Below are positions 9,074 through 16,625 of a stretch of DNA of 64,000 bases, one piece after another (position 1 is the stretch's first letter; each line of letters opens with the position of its first letter). Location of the stretch: positions 186,001 to 250,000 of the forward strand of contig JACKPN010000001.1 of NCBI GenBank assembly GCA_024233575.1, written 5' to 3'. Under the pieces are notes generated by a model. It was not told where the DNA came from. It saw only the letters and a program-made list of their open reading frames with translations, and ran no database searches. The translations under genes were made by a program, and so were the position numbers. The stretch comes from Chlamydiales bacterium (lineage in GTDB: Bacteria > Chlamydiota > Chlamydiia > Chlamydiales > Criblamydiaceae).

Positions 9074-9705
9074 ACTTAACTGACACCCCGTACCCTCTGG
9101 AGAAAATCACCAAAAGTGTGGTTTTCTTAAAAAACTTTATCACTAATCCCAACATCACTGTTGGCGACTACACCTACTACGATGGCAGGGATCATCCGGA
9201 AAGGTTTGAAGCGGAGAACGTGATCTTCGGTCTGACAAGCAAGCTGACAATCGGCAAGTTCTGCCAAATCGCCTACGGCGCAAAGTTCATCCTTAACGAT
9301 GCCAACCACCAGATGAACGGTTTTTCAACATTCCCCTTTTTCATCTTCGGCAAATGGAACGAAAACTGCCGGCAATGGAATAACTACTCGCCAGTATTTC
9401 CCGAAAAAGGTGATACTTTCGTCGGCAATGACGTATGGGTCGGGCACGAGTCGGTTATCATGCCGGGTGTCGCCATCGGTGATGGCGCCATCATCGGCGC
9501 TCGTGCCGTCGTTACCAAAGACGTCCCGCCGTATACGATCGTCGGTGGCAATCCCGCACGCGCCGTCAAGCGTCGCTTTTCCGACGATATCATTGATAAG
9601 CTCCTCGAAATTCAATGGTGGAACTGGGATTTCGACACTATCTCGCAAAACATCCCCGCAATCGTCGGGGCTGATATTCAGCGTCTTCTCACTATTGACA
9701 ATTAG
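9070..9705 (+). CDS. Xenobiotic (Vat/CatB-like) acetyltransferase
   Basis: A 211-residue left-handed beta-helix acetyltransferase using acetyl-CoA. The hexapeptide repeats are clear (VGNDVWVGHESVIMPGVAIGDGAIIGARAVVTKDVPPYTIVGGNPA), and the N-terminal part YTYYDG, FCQIA, FILNDANHQMNG matches the XAT class that acetylates streptogramin A or chloramphenicol; the His in NDANHQMNG is at the catalytic position. The natural substrate in an intracellular bacterium may be something else. It overlaps the preceding unknown gene by four bases. ATG at 9070 fits the family N-terminus. Family assignment is firm; drug specificity is not. Confidence 0.92.
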   Translation: MNLTDTPYPLEKITKSVVFLKNFITNPNITVGDYTYYDGRDHPERFEAENVIFGLTSKLTIGKFCQIAYGAKFILNDANHQMNGFSTFPFFIFGKWNENCRQWNNYSPVFPEKGDTFVGNDVWVGHESVIMPGVAIGDGAIIGARAVVTKDVPPYTIVGGNPARAVKRRFSDDIIDKLLEIQWWNWDFDTISQNIPAIVGADIQRLLTIDN

Positions 9706-9753
9706 TCGCTATTCGACACAATGGCTAAAGAGACTTCACCAAAAGGAAGGGTA

Positions 9754-12108
9754 ATGACATCGATAGCGCGTTTTCTCATCATCTTCATTCTTGCAGCCTC
9801 GACGGTCTGCGCAGAAGATACAGAACCTGAAGCCCCCTCATTGGCAACATTGGTAGCCAAAGAGGTGGAGCTCAGTCAAAACTTCGTCTATCTAAAGAAC
9901 AGTATCAAAAGCCTTCCCGACCTAAAGCAGATCAACGATGCCATCGCCCAGCAAGAAATGGAAAATAGAGTTTTGGAAGGCGATTACAAAGCGCTGAAGT
10001 TTGACGAAAGCCAAAGCTACCACAACATGTTGATGATGCGAAAAAAAATACAGGACGAAGAGGAGTCTCTCGATGCTCTGATGGATAAGCTAGAGGGCAA
10101 AATCGACCATCTGTACCGATTAGCGCAAAAATGGTCGCACACCGAAACCCTGTGGTCGTCGTGGAGAAAATCTTATAATGCCCACATGAACATCAGCGAA
10201 GTGCAAAATATCTTCCGCACTGCAGAATCTACGATCTCTGAGGCAAAAAACCTGATCGATAATGCGCTATCCCCTCTGCTGAGCAGCTACACCCGCGGTG
10301 CTAATGCCATGAAAGGGCTGTATGCGCTTTCTACAGATCTCTCTGATAAGATCAATACCGCCTACAAGACGATCGAACAAGACCATTCTCAGCCGATGTA
10401 CACGTTATTCTTCTGGGAAAGCCTCAGCGACTTGAGTAAGCAGCAACTTGTCACAAATACCAATGTGCTGCCATTGGTCGACGAGATGTGGAACTTAGAA
10501 ACAGGCTGGGCTTTGGCAATAATCGCACTAGCGATCATCATGATAGGACTGCTCATATACAAAAAACGCTCGGCGCTGGAATTGTCAACACGTTTTGTTA
10601 AGCATCCATTTTCACTAGCTGCTCTGATCTGTTTTTCAGTCACCTGGGTCGTATGTCTGTTCACCTTGCCCTCATGTAATTCGCTGGTGTCGTTCTTGAT
10701 CTGGTTAGTATTCGCAAGGCTGATCTCCTGCTATCCGATCAGCACTCTGGAACGATGGACTATTTATGGCGCAACGCTGTTCCTATTGACACTGAAGATA
10801 TTTCCCTTTTTCCTACCGACGTCCTATTTCCGACTATACATGCTTATCGTCTCCGGAGTTGGTTTTTTCTTGATGCAAAGGCTGTTGAAAACGCGTTCCG
10901 CTGAAAGACAGTCGCTCTGGTATGCTACCTTATTGCGGATCGTGCAACTATTGGCAATCTGCGCGATCATCGCCTTGATCATCGGCAAAACAGCTTTTAC
11001 TCTCTCCCTTTACAAATCCGTGTACAGCATCTTTGCCTTGGCGATCATCTTTCGATTCGCTTTTACGCTGCTTTCGGCAATCATCACTTATCTGTTCACA
11101 AAGTCGACTCTTGCGCGCTTAAGCCTCTTCCGCAAGCATGGCAGCGACCTTGCCGACACAATTGACTACATTCTTTTCGCCGGTGCCTTCTTCTGCTTTG
11201 CCGTACTCTCTTTAACTATCTGGGACAGCAGTAACAGGCCTTTCACGTTGATAAACCGCTTTTTTGAATACAACTTCACCATCGGACAGCAAACATTCAC
11301 AGTCAGCGTCATCGTCACAGCCATCCTCGGCCTATACTTATCTTTCTTTTTCTCGCATATCTTGCAAACGATACTATCTGATCAGGTATACCCAAAGTCG
11401 CGAATTCCCGCTGCTGCAGGGCTTTCCATCAACCGCCTCGTCCATTATGGCATTCTCATCCTAGGAGCAATCTTCGCATTGACAGTACTTGGATTTTCGA
11501 TGACCAACGTCACCATCCTCGGTGGTGCCGTCGGTGTCGGTATAGGCTTTGGACTACAGGAGTTCGTTAAAAACTTTGTCTCGGGAATTATTCTTCTCTT
11601 CGAGCGACCAATCAAAGTTGGCGATCAGATCAATGTCAAGGGGTTATTCTGCACTGTGAAGAGGATCGGTCTGCGCGCAACGCAGGTGTTGGACCGCGAC
11701 AATGCCGAAATTATCATCCCCAACTGGGACCTTATCACTTCGCATGTCACCAACTGGTCGCACAGCTGGGGCCTTGTGAAAGCGCGGATCGCTATGGGGG
11801 TGTCGTATGACTCAGACCTGAAAAAAGTGACGGAAGTTGTGTTGGACTGTGCAAAGCAAAATCCTAACGTCGTCGACGATCCTGAGCCAACCGTCTACTT
11901 CAAAGGCTTTGGGGACAGTTCCATTGATTTCGATCTGATCGCCTTTTCGCGCAATTTCGCCGAAAAGGTCGCGGCGCAGAATACGCTTATTCCACAGATC
12001 ACTGAGAGATTTCGTGTGGAAGGGATCGAGATACCCTTCCCTCAGAGCGATCTTCATGTTCGCAGTGTTGATGAGAAGGTATCACGTCTTTGGGAAGTAA
12101 AATCTTAA
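9754..12108 (+). CDS. Large MscS-family mechanosensitive channel (MscK/YnaI-type)
   Basis: Inner-membrane channel that opens under membrane tension, protecting against osmotic downshift. Numbered from the start used here (about 784 residues): signal peptide (MTSIARFLIIFILAASTVCA, cut after residue ~20), a long periplasmic helical region to about 240, then a series of membrane segments (~250-600). The MscS core follows: pore-lining helix GGAVGVGIGFGLQEF and the beta domain with FERPIKVGDQI, then the C-terminal alpha/beta domain. An ATG 33 bases earlier is in frame, but the one at 9754 has AAGGA six bases before it and begins a clean signal sequence, so I use it. The stop shares bases with the stop of the convergent neighbour (TTAA). 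Confidence 0.93.
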   Translation: MTSIARFLIIFILAASTVCAEDTEPEAPSLATLVAKEVELSQNFVYLKNSIKSLPDLKQINDAIAQQEMENRVLEGDYKALKFDESQSYHNMLMMRKKIQDEEESLDALMDKLEGKIDHLYRLAQKWSHTETLWSSWRKSYNAHMNISEVQNIFRTAESTISEAKNLIDNALSPLLSSYTRGANAMKGLYALSTDLSDKINTAYKTIEQDHSQPMYTLFFWESLSDLSKQQLVTNTNVLPLVDEMWNLETGWALAIIALAIIMIGLLIYKKRSALELSTRFVKHPFSLAALICFSVTWVVCLFTLPSCNSLVSFLIWLVFARLISCYPISTLERWTIYGATLFLLTLKIFPFFLPTSYFRLYMLIVSGVGFFLMQRLLKTRSAERQSLWYATLLRIVQLLAICAIIALIIGKTAFTLSLYKSVYSIFALAIIFRFAFTLLSAIITYLFTKSTLARLSLFRKHGSDLADTIDYILFAGAFFCFAVLSLTIWDSSNRPFTLINRFFEYNFTIGQQTFTVSVIVTAILGLYLSFFFSHILQTILSDQVYPKSRIPAAAGLSINRLVHYGILILGAIFALTVLGFSMTNVTILGGAVGVGIGFGLQEFVKNFVSGIILLFERPIKVGDQINVKGLFCTVKRIGLRATQVLDRDNAEIIIPNWDLITSHVTNWSHSWGLVKARIAMGVSYDSDLKKVTEVVLDCAKQNPNVVDDPEPTVYFKGFGDSSIDFDLIAFSRNFAEKVAAQNTLIPQITERFRVEGIEIPFPQSDLHVRSVDEKVSRLWEVKS

Positions 12109-12464
12109 TGCTTTTTACTTCTGCGGCGACGTTCCTCTTCTTCCCTTAGCTCCCGCTGGCGCCGCAGTTCCTTATGCCACTCTTCGCGCTCGCGGCGTTC
12201 CTGCTCTTCCTTTCGCTGCTGCTGATCCAGCTCATATTCCCACCGTCGCTGCTCTTCTTCTTTCTCATACTCTTCCCACTCTTTGCGGGCACGCTCGTCT
12301 TCATCATACCATTCACGGTTCCACTGCATCTCGCGCAAAACACGCTGTTCATCAAACCAGCCATCGCCCTGCTCTTCAATAGGCGGTTGCTCTTCAGCCT
12401 TTTCAACAGCCTGCGGGGCGGCAGCCATCAAATATGACAAAAGAAGGTGTTTGTACATCGGCAT
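12105..12464 (-). CDS. Short charged coiled-coil protein
   Basis: About 119 residues. After a short hydrophobic N-terminus (YKHLLLSYLMAAAPQA, a possible signal peptide) nearly the whole protein is Glu/Arg/Gln-rich and predicted helical, with runs such as REMQWNREWYDEDE and KEEQERREREEW. No family recognised; such proteins occur as periplasmic spacers or as low-complexity cytosolic proteins. The longest frame starts at 12485 inside dsbB, but ATG at 12464 has AGAGG about five bases upstream and begins just after the dsbB stop, so it is preferred. It looks like the last gene of a dsbB operon, and its stop overlaps the mscS-type stop on the other strand. Confidence 0.65.
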   Translation of the reverse strand: MPMYKHLLLSYLMAAAPQAVEKAEEQPPIEEQGDGWFDEQRVLREMQWNREWYDEDERARKEWEEYEKEEEQRRWEYELDQQQRKEEQERREREEWHKELRRQRELREEEERRRRSKKH

Positions 12465-12465
12465 C

Positions 12466-12984
12466 TTATCCTCTGCAGGCGCCAAGGCCGCAGTCGATCA
12501 ATGAAGAGACGATATTTCCACAGACTACCAACGCAAACCACCCGATAGCGATCTGTTCGAAAAGGTTCAGCTCTATCTTTTGCCGTTGATCCTCGCGGTA
12601 AAGAGCAAGAAAAATCGCCGTAGCAGTCAGCGACCCTACAAACGTTAAGAACGACCAAGTATAAAGGCTAAGGCCCCAAAAAGGGATGCCGAACTGGGTA
12701 AATCCCGGACAAATATGTAAAAGGATCTGTCTGATCGCCGTCCCGCCGCCAAAAAGCGAGGCTACGATCACCAATGCATAGTGGTAGGTGCGGATACCAA
12801 ACACAAGGTTCATCGCTGCCGCCAAACACACAAGCAGCATCGCTATACGCTGCAGGTAGCAAAGCGGGCATGGCTCCTCGTGTTCAAAAATCTGCAAACC
12901 AAATGCTACGGTAATGATCACGCAATATACAATGATCCATAACGCATGAAGATTTCTTATCGTTGAAGTCATAGCACCCATCAT
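12466..12984 (-). CDS. dsbB: Disulfide bond formation protein B
   Basis: Inner-membrane quinone reductase that re-oxidises the periplasmic thiol oxidase DsbA. It has four membrane segments and the first periplasmic redox motif CPLC (in EEPCPLCYLQRIA). The second loop has the shortened form LLHICPGF...GLSLYTW seen in non-enterobacterial DsbB, with one visible Cys; the second disulfide pair of E. coli DsbB is not obvious, and two further Cys lie at the C-terminus (LIDCGLGAC). Disulfides are central to the chlamydial envelope, which fits. The TTG at 12990 and ATGs at 12984, 12981 and 12972 are possible starts, none with a strong ribosome site. Confidence 0.9.
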   Translation of the reverse strand: MMGAMTSTIRNLHALWIIVYCVIITVAFGLQIFEHEEPCPLCYLQRIAMLLVCLAAAMNLVFGIRTYHYALVIVASLFGGGTAIRQILLHICPGFTQFGIPFWGLSLYTWSFLTFVGSLTATAIFLALYREDQRQKIELNLFEQIAIGWFALVVCGNIVSSLIDCGLGACRG

Positions 12985-12986
12985 AC

Positions 12987-13142
12987 TCAATAGTTCAAAG
13001 GAATATGGTCAGACATGTGATGCCAAAGCATCATCACACCCAATACAGCATCGAAAAGGAATATTGTTATCGCCCATTGATGTTCCTCTTTCCAAACGAG
13101 AATCAAAGCGATCAGGATTAATACGAACAGCGCACTCATCAT
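12987..13142 (-). CDS. Very small membrane protein upstream of dsbB
   Basis: 51 residues with two hydrophobic helices (MSALFVLILIALILVW and ITIFLFDAVLGVMMLWHH). ATG at 13142 has AGGAG seven bases upstream, which decides the start over a longer TTG-initiated frame at 13169. The stop lies a few bases from the dsbB start, so the two are probably translated together. No family recognised; two-helix proteins like this often assist a neighbouring membrane enzyme, but that is inference from position. Confidence 0.6.
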   Translation of the reverse strand: MMSALFVLILIALILVWKEEHQWAITIFLFDAVLGVMMLWHHMSDHIPLNY

Positions 13143-13202
13143 AAACAAACTCCTATAGGCCACTTGCAAAATTAGTTAGGGCGTTTTTTTTGCAATTTTT
13201 CG

Positions 13203-13403
13203 TCACTCTTCGTCCTCATTCTGGCAAACTGTCATCAGTTTGCTTCGAATTTCGTACATTGTGAACCACAAAACCGCTGAAAAAACCAGACCCAAATAAT
13301 TTTGCAAGCGACTCTTATCAATAACATTTCTCATACCTGTAGATGAGTTCTTTTTCAAGCAACCGTATTGAAAATGGTTGATACCAAAACGGCAGTTGTT
13401 CAT
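13203..13403 (-). CDS. Possible small membrane protein
   Basis: 66 residues with one probable membrane helix (LGLVFSAVLWFTMY) and an acidic C-terminus. The main support is a good ribosome site: AGAGGGGATA directly before the ATG at 13403. It is divergent from the methyltransferase gene starting at 13439 and lies upstream of the small gene at 13142 on the same strand. No recognised family; it could be a non-coding or decayed frame. Confidence 0.4.
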   Translation of the reverse strand: MNNCRFGINHFQYGCLKKNSSTGMRNVIDKSRLQNYLGLVFSAVLWFTMYEIRSKLMTVCQNEDEE

Positions 13404-13438
13404 TATCCCCTCTTAATCAACACTTTCCTGGAGTTAAA

Positions 13439-14176
13439 ATGAAAATTTTACACTGTATCGTCACTCTTTTGCTTTTTCTGCCTATGATGCCAGGCGAAGG
13501 CTCTCCCTATCCGGAAAAGTCGACCGGTGAATATAAAAAGCACAAAAATAGAAGGTTAGACCTGATAGCTACTTTTTTACCGGAAAATCCGGTTATTTTT
13601 GAGGCCGGAGGCCACTATGGCCATGACACTGTAAAAATGTCGGCACATTGGCCAAAAGGCAGGCTGATAGCTTTCGAGCCTAACCCCCACGCATTCCAAA
13701 TGTTTGAAAAAAATACAATCGGTTGCCAAAACGTTGAAGGCTACAACCTCGCCGTTAACAACTATAATGGTACAGCCACACTTTATGTATGTTATGGTAC
13801 TGAGGGAAATAATCCCGAATATGAAGGCGCGAGCTCACTTTTGGAGCCGTCCGAGATGATGGAGATCCACTACCGTGGTCCGCGCATTGAGGTGCCTTGC
13901 GTTATTTTGGATGATTGGTGCAAAGCCAATGCAGTCGACCATATTGACTTCATGTGGCTGGATCTCGAAGGTTTGGAGCTTCAGGTGCTGACAAGTTCTC
14001 CTCACATCCTTGACACGGTACAAGTCATCTACACAGAAACGAATTTTATGGAATTTAGAAAAGGGATGACTCAATACAAAGAGCTAGAGACATTCCTGGA
14101 ATCGCAAGGTTTTAAAATGGTTGCCCATTGGTACCTTGAAGGGCTACAGGGAGATGCTATTTTTATAAGAGAGTAA
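13439..14176 (+). CDS. FkbM-family methyltransferase with signal peptide
   Basis: A 245-residue SAM-dependent methyltransferase of the FkbM class. The SAM-binding motif is present (VIFEAGGHYGHDTVKM, then IAFEPNPHAFQMFEKN), as are ILDDWC and DFMWLDLEGLE...VIYTE typical of the family. Unusually, the first 18-20 residues (MKILHCIVTLLLFLPMMPG) look like a signal peptide, implying export to the periplasm or beyond, where SAM would normally be absent. Ribosome site GGAGTTAAA precedes the ATG. It ends at a strong bidirectional terminator shared with the RRM gene. The substrate is unknown; FkbM enzymes O-methylate sugars or small molecules. Confidence 0.85.
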   Translation: MKILHCIVTLLLFLPMMPGEGSPYPEKSTGEYKKHKNRRLDLIATFLPENPVIFEAGGHYGHDTVKMSAHWPKGRLIAFEPNPHAFQMFEKNTIGCQNVEGYNLAVNNYNGTATLYVCYGTEGNNPEYEGASSLLEPSEMMEIHYRGPRIEVPCVILDDWCKANAVDHIDFMWLDLEGLELQVLTSSPHILDTVQVIYTETNFMEFRKGMTQYKELETFLESQGFKMVAHWYLEGLQGDAIFIRE

Positions 14177-14179
14177 AAA

Positions 14180-14211
14180 AAAAGCTGCTTATAGTGATAT
14201 AAGCAGCTTTT
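14180..14211. terminator. Bidirectional intrinsic terminator
   Basis: Perfect 14-bp inverted repeat (AAAAGCTGCTTATA / TATAAGCAGCTTTT) with a GTGA loop, flanked by A-run on one side and T-run on the other. It lies between the convergent ends of the FkbM gene and the RRM gene and can stop both transcripts. Confidence 0.9.
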
Positions 14212-14233
14212 CTGACATGCAGAAAAAAAGCGA

Positions 14234-14548
14234 CTAGTAACGGTTAGAGTTACCTTTGAAAGGACGCTTGCCACCACGTGGCTCTCTGCCACCGCGATCT
14301 TCGCGTGGTCTAGCTTCGTTAACTGTCAAGGGACGGCCACCGACTTCTTTACCATTCATCTCTTTGATTGCAGCTTCTGCATCATCATCTGATTCCAGTT
14401 CAACGAATCCAAAACCTTTAGAACGTCCGGTGTCGCGATCTGTGATTACTTTTGCATAAACAACAGTTCCGAATGATTCGAAAAGTTCTTGTAATGCGTT
14501 ACTTTCTATCTCGTGGGGTAAATTCCCAACAAATAATTTCTTAGCCAC
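14234..14548 (-). CDS. RRM-type RNA-binding protein
   Basis: Single RNA-recognition-motif protein (~104 residues) followed by an Arg/Gly-rich tail, like the small cold-inducible RNA-binding proteins of cyanobacteria and chlamydiae. RNP2 is KLFVGNL and RNP1 is KGFGFVEL; the tail is REDRGGREPRGGKRPFKG. The tail probably adds nonspecific RNA contacts. GTG at 14548 is taken as start because GGAGGG lies four bases upstream and it gives the usual MAKKLFVGNL beginning; a TTG at 14560 would put the start inside the ribosome site. The leader upstream carries alternative hairpins, described separately. Confidence 0.92.
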   Translation of the reverse strand: MAKKLFVGNLPHEIESNALQELFESFGTVVYAKVITDRDTGRSKGFGFVELESDDDAEAAIKEMNGKEVGGRPLTVNEARPREDRGGREPRGGKRPFKGNSNRY

Positions 14549-14569
14549 GTGGCCCTCCAAAAAAATACA

Positions 14570-14635
14570 CTACATTCTAAATGTAGTCCTTCAAATTCTA
14601 TCTAATAGTGAAGGAACAAACAGCTCGCTCCTTCA
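14570..14635 (-). promoter_or_regulatory. Structured leader of the RRM gene
   Basis: Three inverted repeats lie just upstream of the RRM start: CTACAT/ATGTAG at 14570-14586, CCTTCA/TGAAGG at 14588-14614, and TGAAGGA/TCCTTCA at 14609-14635. The last two share the TGAAGG arm, so only one can form at a time. Alternative folding near the start of a cold-shock-type gene suggests temperature or autoregulatory control; this is inference. Confidence 0.4.
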
Positions 14636-15093
14636 ACTGCATCTAATGTAAAGTAAAAGGTCTATTTAATCCAGAAAAATCATTAAAAGAGGTCAAAATA
14701 GATTATTTTACACCTTCATACACAAAGATTTAAAAGATTAAATAGATAGAAAACACTCAATATAAACTTATCGCATAGTAAAAAAAACTAATTAAATAAT
14801 TGGCAATTTATCAATTTAAAAACTGCCTATCCTTAAATATGTCATGTTAGACAAGTACGAAATATGAAAGCGATCAGAGAATGTCTCTAAGAACTTATCC
14901 TGTTAAAGATATTTACCGTTTTTACACCCTTCTTCCATATGAAAATACCACTCCTTGTCAATAACCCTTACATTTACTGCTTCCTAGGAAAAAATCATTG
15001 TAAATTCTGTTAGCTGGAAAGGTTCAGGTAGGATTTTCAAAAAGATAACAAAGCTGCTCATAGGATCCGTAGCCTGAAAAGCGCCTTGTTCGA
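14636..15093. other. AT-rich intergenic stretch without a recognisable gene
   Basis: About 460 bases of AT-rich sequence between the RRM leader and the palindrome. I see no tRNA-like cloverleaf, no supported open frame and no clear intrinsic terminator. It must contain the promoters for the RRM gene (leftward) and probably the membrane-protein/mntR unit (rightward). Confidence 0.5.
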
Positions 15094-15134
15094 AAATGTA
15101 ACGAAAGCTACATTATGTAGCTTTCGTTACATTT
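15094..15134. promoter_or_regulatory. 41-bp near-perfect palindrome upstream of the membrane protein/mntR unit
   Basis: Two perfect 20-base inverted arms (AAATGTAACGAAAGCTACAT and its complement) separated by a single T. It ends seven bases before the AAGGAACC ribosome site of the gene at 15147. The long symmetry and the one-base centre suit a dimeric repressor site or a cruciform better than an RNA hairpin terminator; there is no T-run. The unit it precedes ends with mntR, so an MntR operator is possible, but the sequence does not clearly match the MntR sites I know. Confidence 0.6.
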
Positions 15135-15146
15135 AACCAAGGAACC

Positions 15147-16172
15147 ATGATGACTGCATCGATAGGAGCAAACACCGACCTCGCAATCCTCGACAAACGA
15201 ATTGAAGAGAGAACAAGCAAAGCGTACTGGCTAGGCAGGGTATTCGATGGAATCGACTCTATCGGCAACCGCCGTGGCCGCTGCAATGAAGTCGCCTACG
15301 CCATCGTCGCTGTCGTCGCTACAATCATCACCGCTGCACTATGCGGAGCCTCTATTACAGGGGTAACTCTTATCTGTATCAATGCCGTGAAGCAAATGTC
15401 CCACGGCCATCCTCCCCCATCTGATGTCGGCCATATCAGCGACTGGAGTTCGCAAGTGCTGGTCTATATGGTGCTCTACTTCCTCGAAATGGCACGTCTA
15501 GCTCGTGACGGCGACTACCAGCGAACGCAACACATCTGCGATGAGACAATCCGCGAATATCCAAACATTGAGCAACCGCTCATCGAACGCAAAGAACAAT
15601 TCTTAATGAGGCTCAGTCACCAGAATGTTCTGCACAAAAATGCCTTTGAAGTGCTTTCCGACTGTTATGATGTCAAAAATTACCAAGAAATAGGAAACAG
15701 TCTGGCAAACGCCTACAGTGGAAAAAACTATTTTCGAAGACTGTGGCGTGGCGTTCGCAAGATCGAAGGCTGCCCCAATCATACGATCGCTCTCGTCAGC
15801 GGCGTCGCACTGCCGGCGCTTTTAGGAATCTGCGCCTTGCTTGCCCTGTTGGGAGTAAGCTTAATACCTTATGAGATCGCCGAAGATATTAACGAGCTTT
15901 ATCTCATCGGCCACATGAGCGAATGGCTGGTCAGCCCTGTTGTCCTGACCTACTTCGCCTATAAGCTGCATGACTGGACCTATCTCAGCCGTGGCGATCT
16001 TGATTTTGCAAAAGAAATTCTCCATAATGCTTGTAATGACAACCCCGAAGATGCTCGAATGATCAAATACGCTAACATGGAATTGAATGTCCAAGCCAAT
16101 CGCACGTTCTTCAAGCCCGCCGTTTCCTCCTACATCATCATCAAAAAGGAGGATGCCAGTGAGCAAGTCTAG
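15147..16172 (+). CDS. Unknown membrane protein with internally repeated layout
   Basis: 341 residues with two similar halves: each has a hydrophobic hairpin (about 48-75 and 210-245), a short loop containing HISDW or HMSEW, another hydrophobic segment (LVYMVLYFLEMARLARDGDY or VLTYFAYKLHDWTYLSRGDL), and then a helical soluble part. The LARDGDYQRTQHICDE / LSRGDLDFAKEILHNA correspondence suggests an internal duplication. I do not recognise the family. It starts just after the 41-bp palindrome and overlaps mntR by 14 bases, so it may be co-transcribed with that regulator. ATG at 15147 has AAGGAACC close upstream; the next codon is also ATG. Confidence 0.8.
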   Translation: MMTASIGANTDLAILDKRIEERTSKAYWLGRVFDGIDSIGNRRGRCNEVAYAIVAVVATIITAALCGASITGVTLICINAVKQMSHGHPPPSDVGHISDWSSQVLVYMVLYFLEMARLARDGDYQRTQHICDETIREYPNIEQPLIERKEQFLMRLSHQNVLHKNAFEVLSDCYDVKNYQEIGNSLANAYSGKNYFRRLWRGVRKIEGCPNHTIALVSGVALPALLGICALLALLGVSLIPYEIAEDINELYLIGHMSEWLVSPVVLTYFAYKLHDWTYLSRGDLDFAKEILHNACNDNPEDARMIKYANMELNVQANRTFFKPAVSSYIIIKKEDASEQV

Positions 16173-16566
16173 AGCAGAACCTTTTATCGCCACAAGAAAG
16201 CATCATCATAAAGAGAATGCCGAAGATTATACTGAGTTGATCGCCGACCTCATTGCTAGCGAAGGCGAGGCGCGCACCTGCGAGATCGCCAAGCAAATGG
16301 GAGTGTCGCATGTGACGGTGGTGAAGATCTTAAAACGTCTGCAGGAGGAGGAGCTGATCACAACCGCCCCTCATAAGCCGATCCGGCTGACTGAACATGG
16401 TAAAAAACTCGCAGCGAATTGTAAGAGGCGCCATGAGATCCTTCTGCGATGGCTCTTAGCAATCGGCGTTCCTGAAGAGATCGCGGTGATCGACGTCGAA
16501 GGAATGGAACATCATATCAGCCCGGAAACGTTGGAAGCGATCCAGAGACAGCTGTGCGATCGATAA
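16159..16566 (+). CDS. mntR: MntR-like DtxR-family metalloregulator
   Basis: Winged-helix regulator closely resembling E. coli MntR. Visible are DYTELIADLIASEGEAR, the recognition helix HVTVVKILKRLQ, then RRHEILLRWLLAIGV and DVEGMEHHISPETL, the metal-binding and dimerisation region containing the conserved Glu/His ligands of the Mn site. It probably represses or activates Mn/Fe transport genes when metal is plentiful. GTG at 16159 is chosen because AAGGAGG lies six bases upstream; longer frames would begin inside the upstream gene. It overlaps that gene's end by 14 bases, implying one transcript. No transporter gene is adjacent in this window. Confidence 0.92.
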   Translation: MSKSRAEPFIATRKHHHKENAEDYTELIADLIASEGEARTCEIAKQMGVSHVTVVKILKRLQEEELITTAPHKPIRLTEHGKKLAANCKRRHEILLRWLLAIGVPEEIAVIDVEGMEHHISPETLEAIQRQLCDR

Positions 16567-16570
16567 CCAC

Positions 16571-16599
16571 TTGCCTTTGATATAATCTGATATTATACT
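16571..16599 (+). promoter_or_regulatory. Probable sigma-70-type promoter of the acyl-CoA oxidase gene
   Basis: TTGCCT at 16571 and TATACT at 16594 with exact 17-base spacing, 27 bases before the acyl-CoA oxidase ATG. Good match to the major sigma factor consensus. Confidence 0.6.
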
Positions 16600-16625
16600 G
16601 CCGTTCTTTTTGTATCCGGAGTTGA

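Noticed and set aside
9070..9705. Antibiotic resistance gene acquired by recent transfer
   Set aside because: Composition resembles the neighbourhood and no mobile element is adjacent; many Vat-like enzymes are chromosomal and not resistance genes.
13163..13308. 12-bp inverted repeat CTTGCAAAATTA / TAATTTTGCAAG
   Set aside because: Arms are AT-rich and 122 bases apart, with no other copy seen; may be chance.
14561..15146. tRNA or CRISPR array in the AT-rich gap
   Set aside because: No cloverleaf, no T-loop sequence and no regularly spaced repeats.
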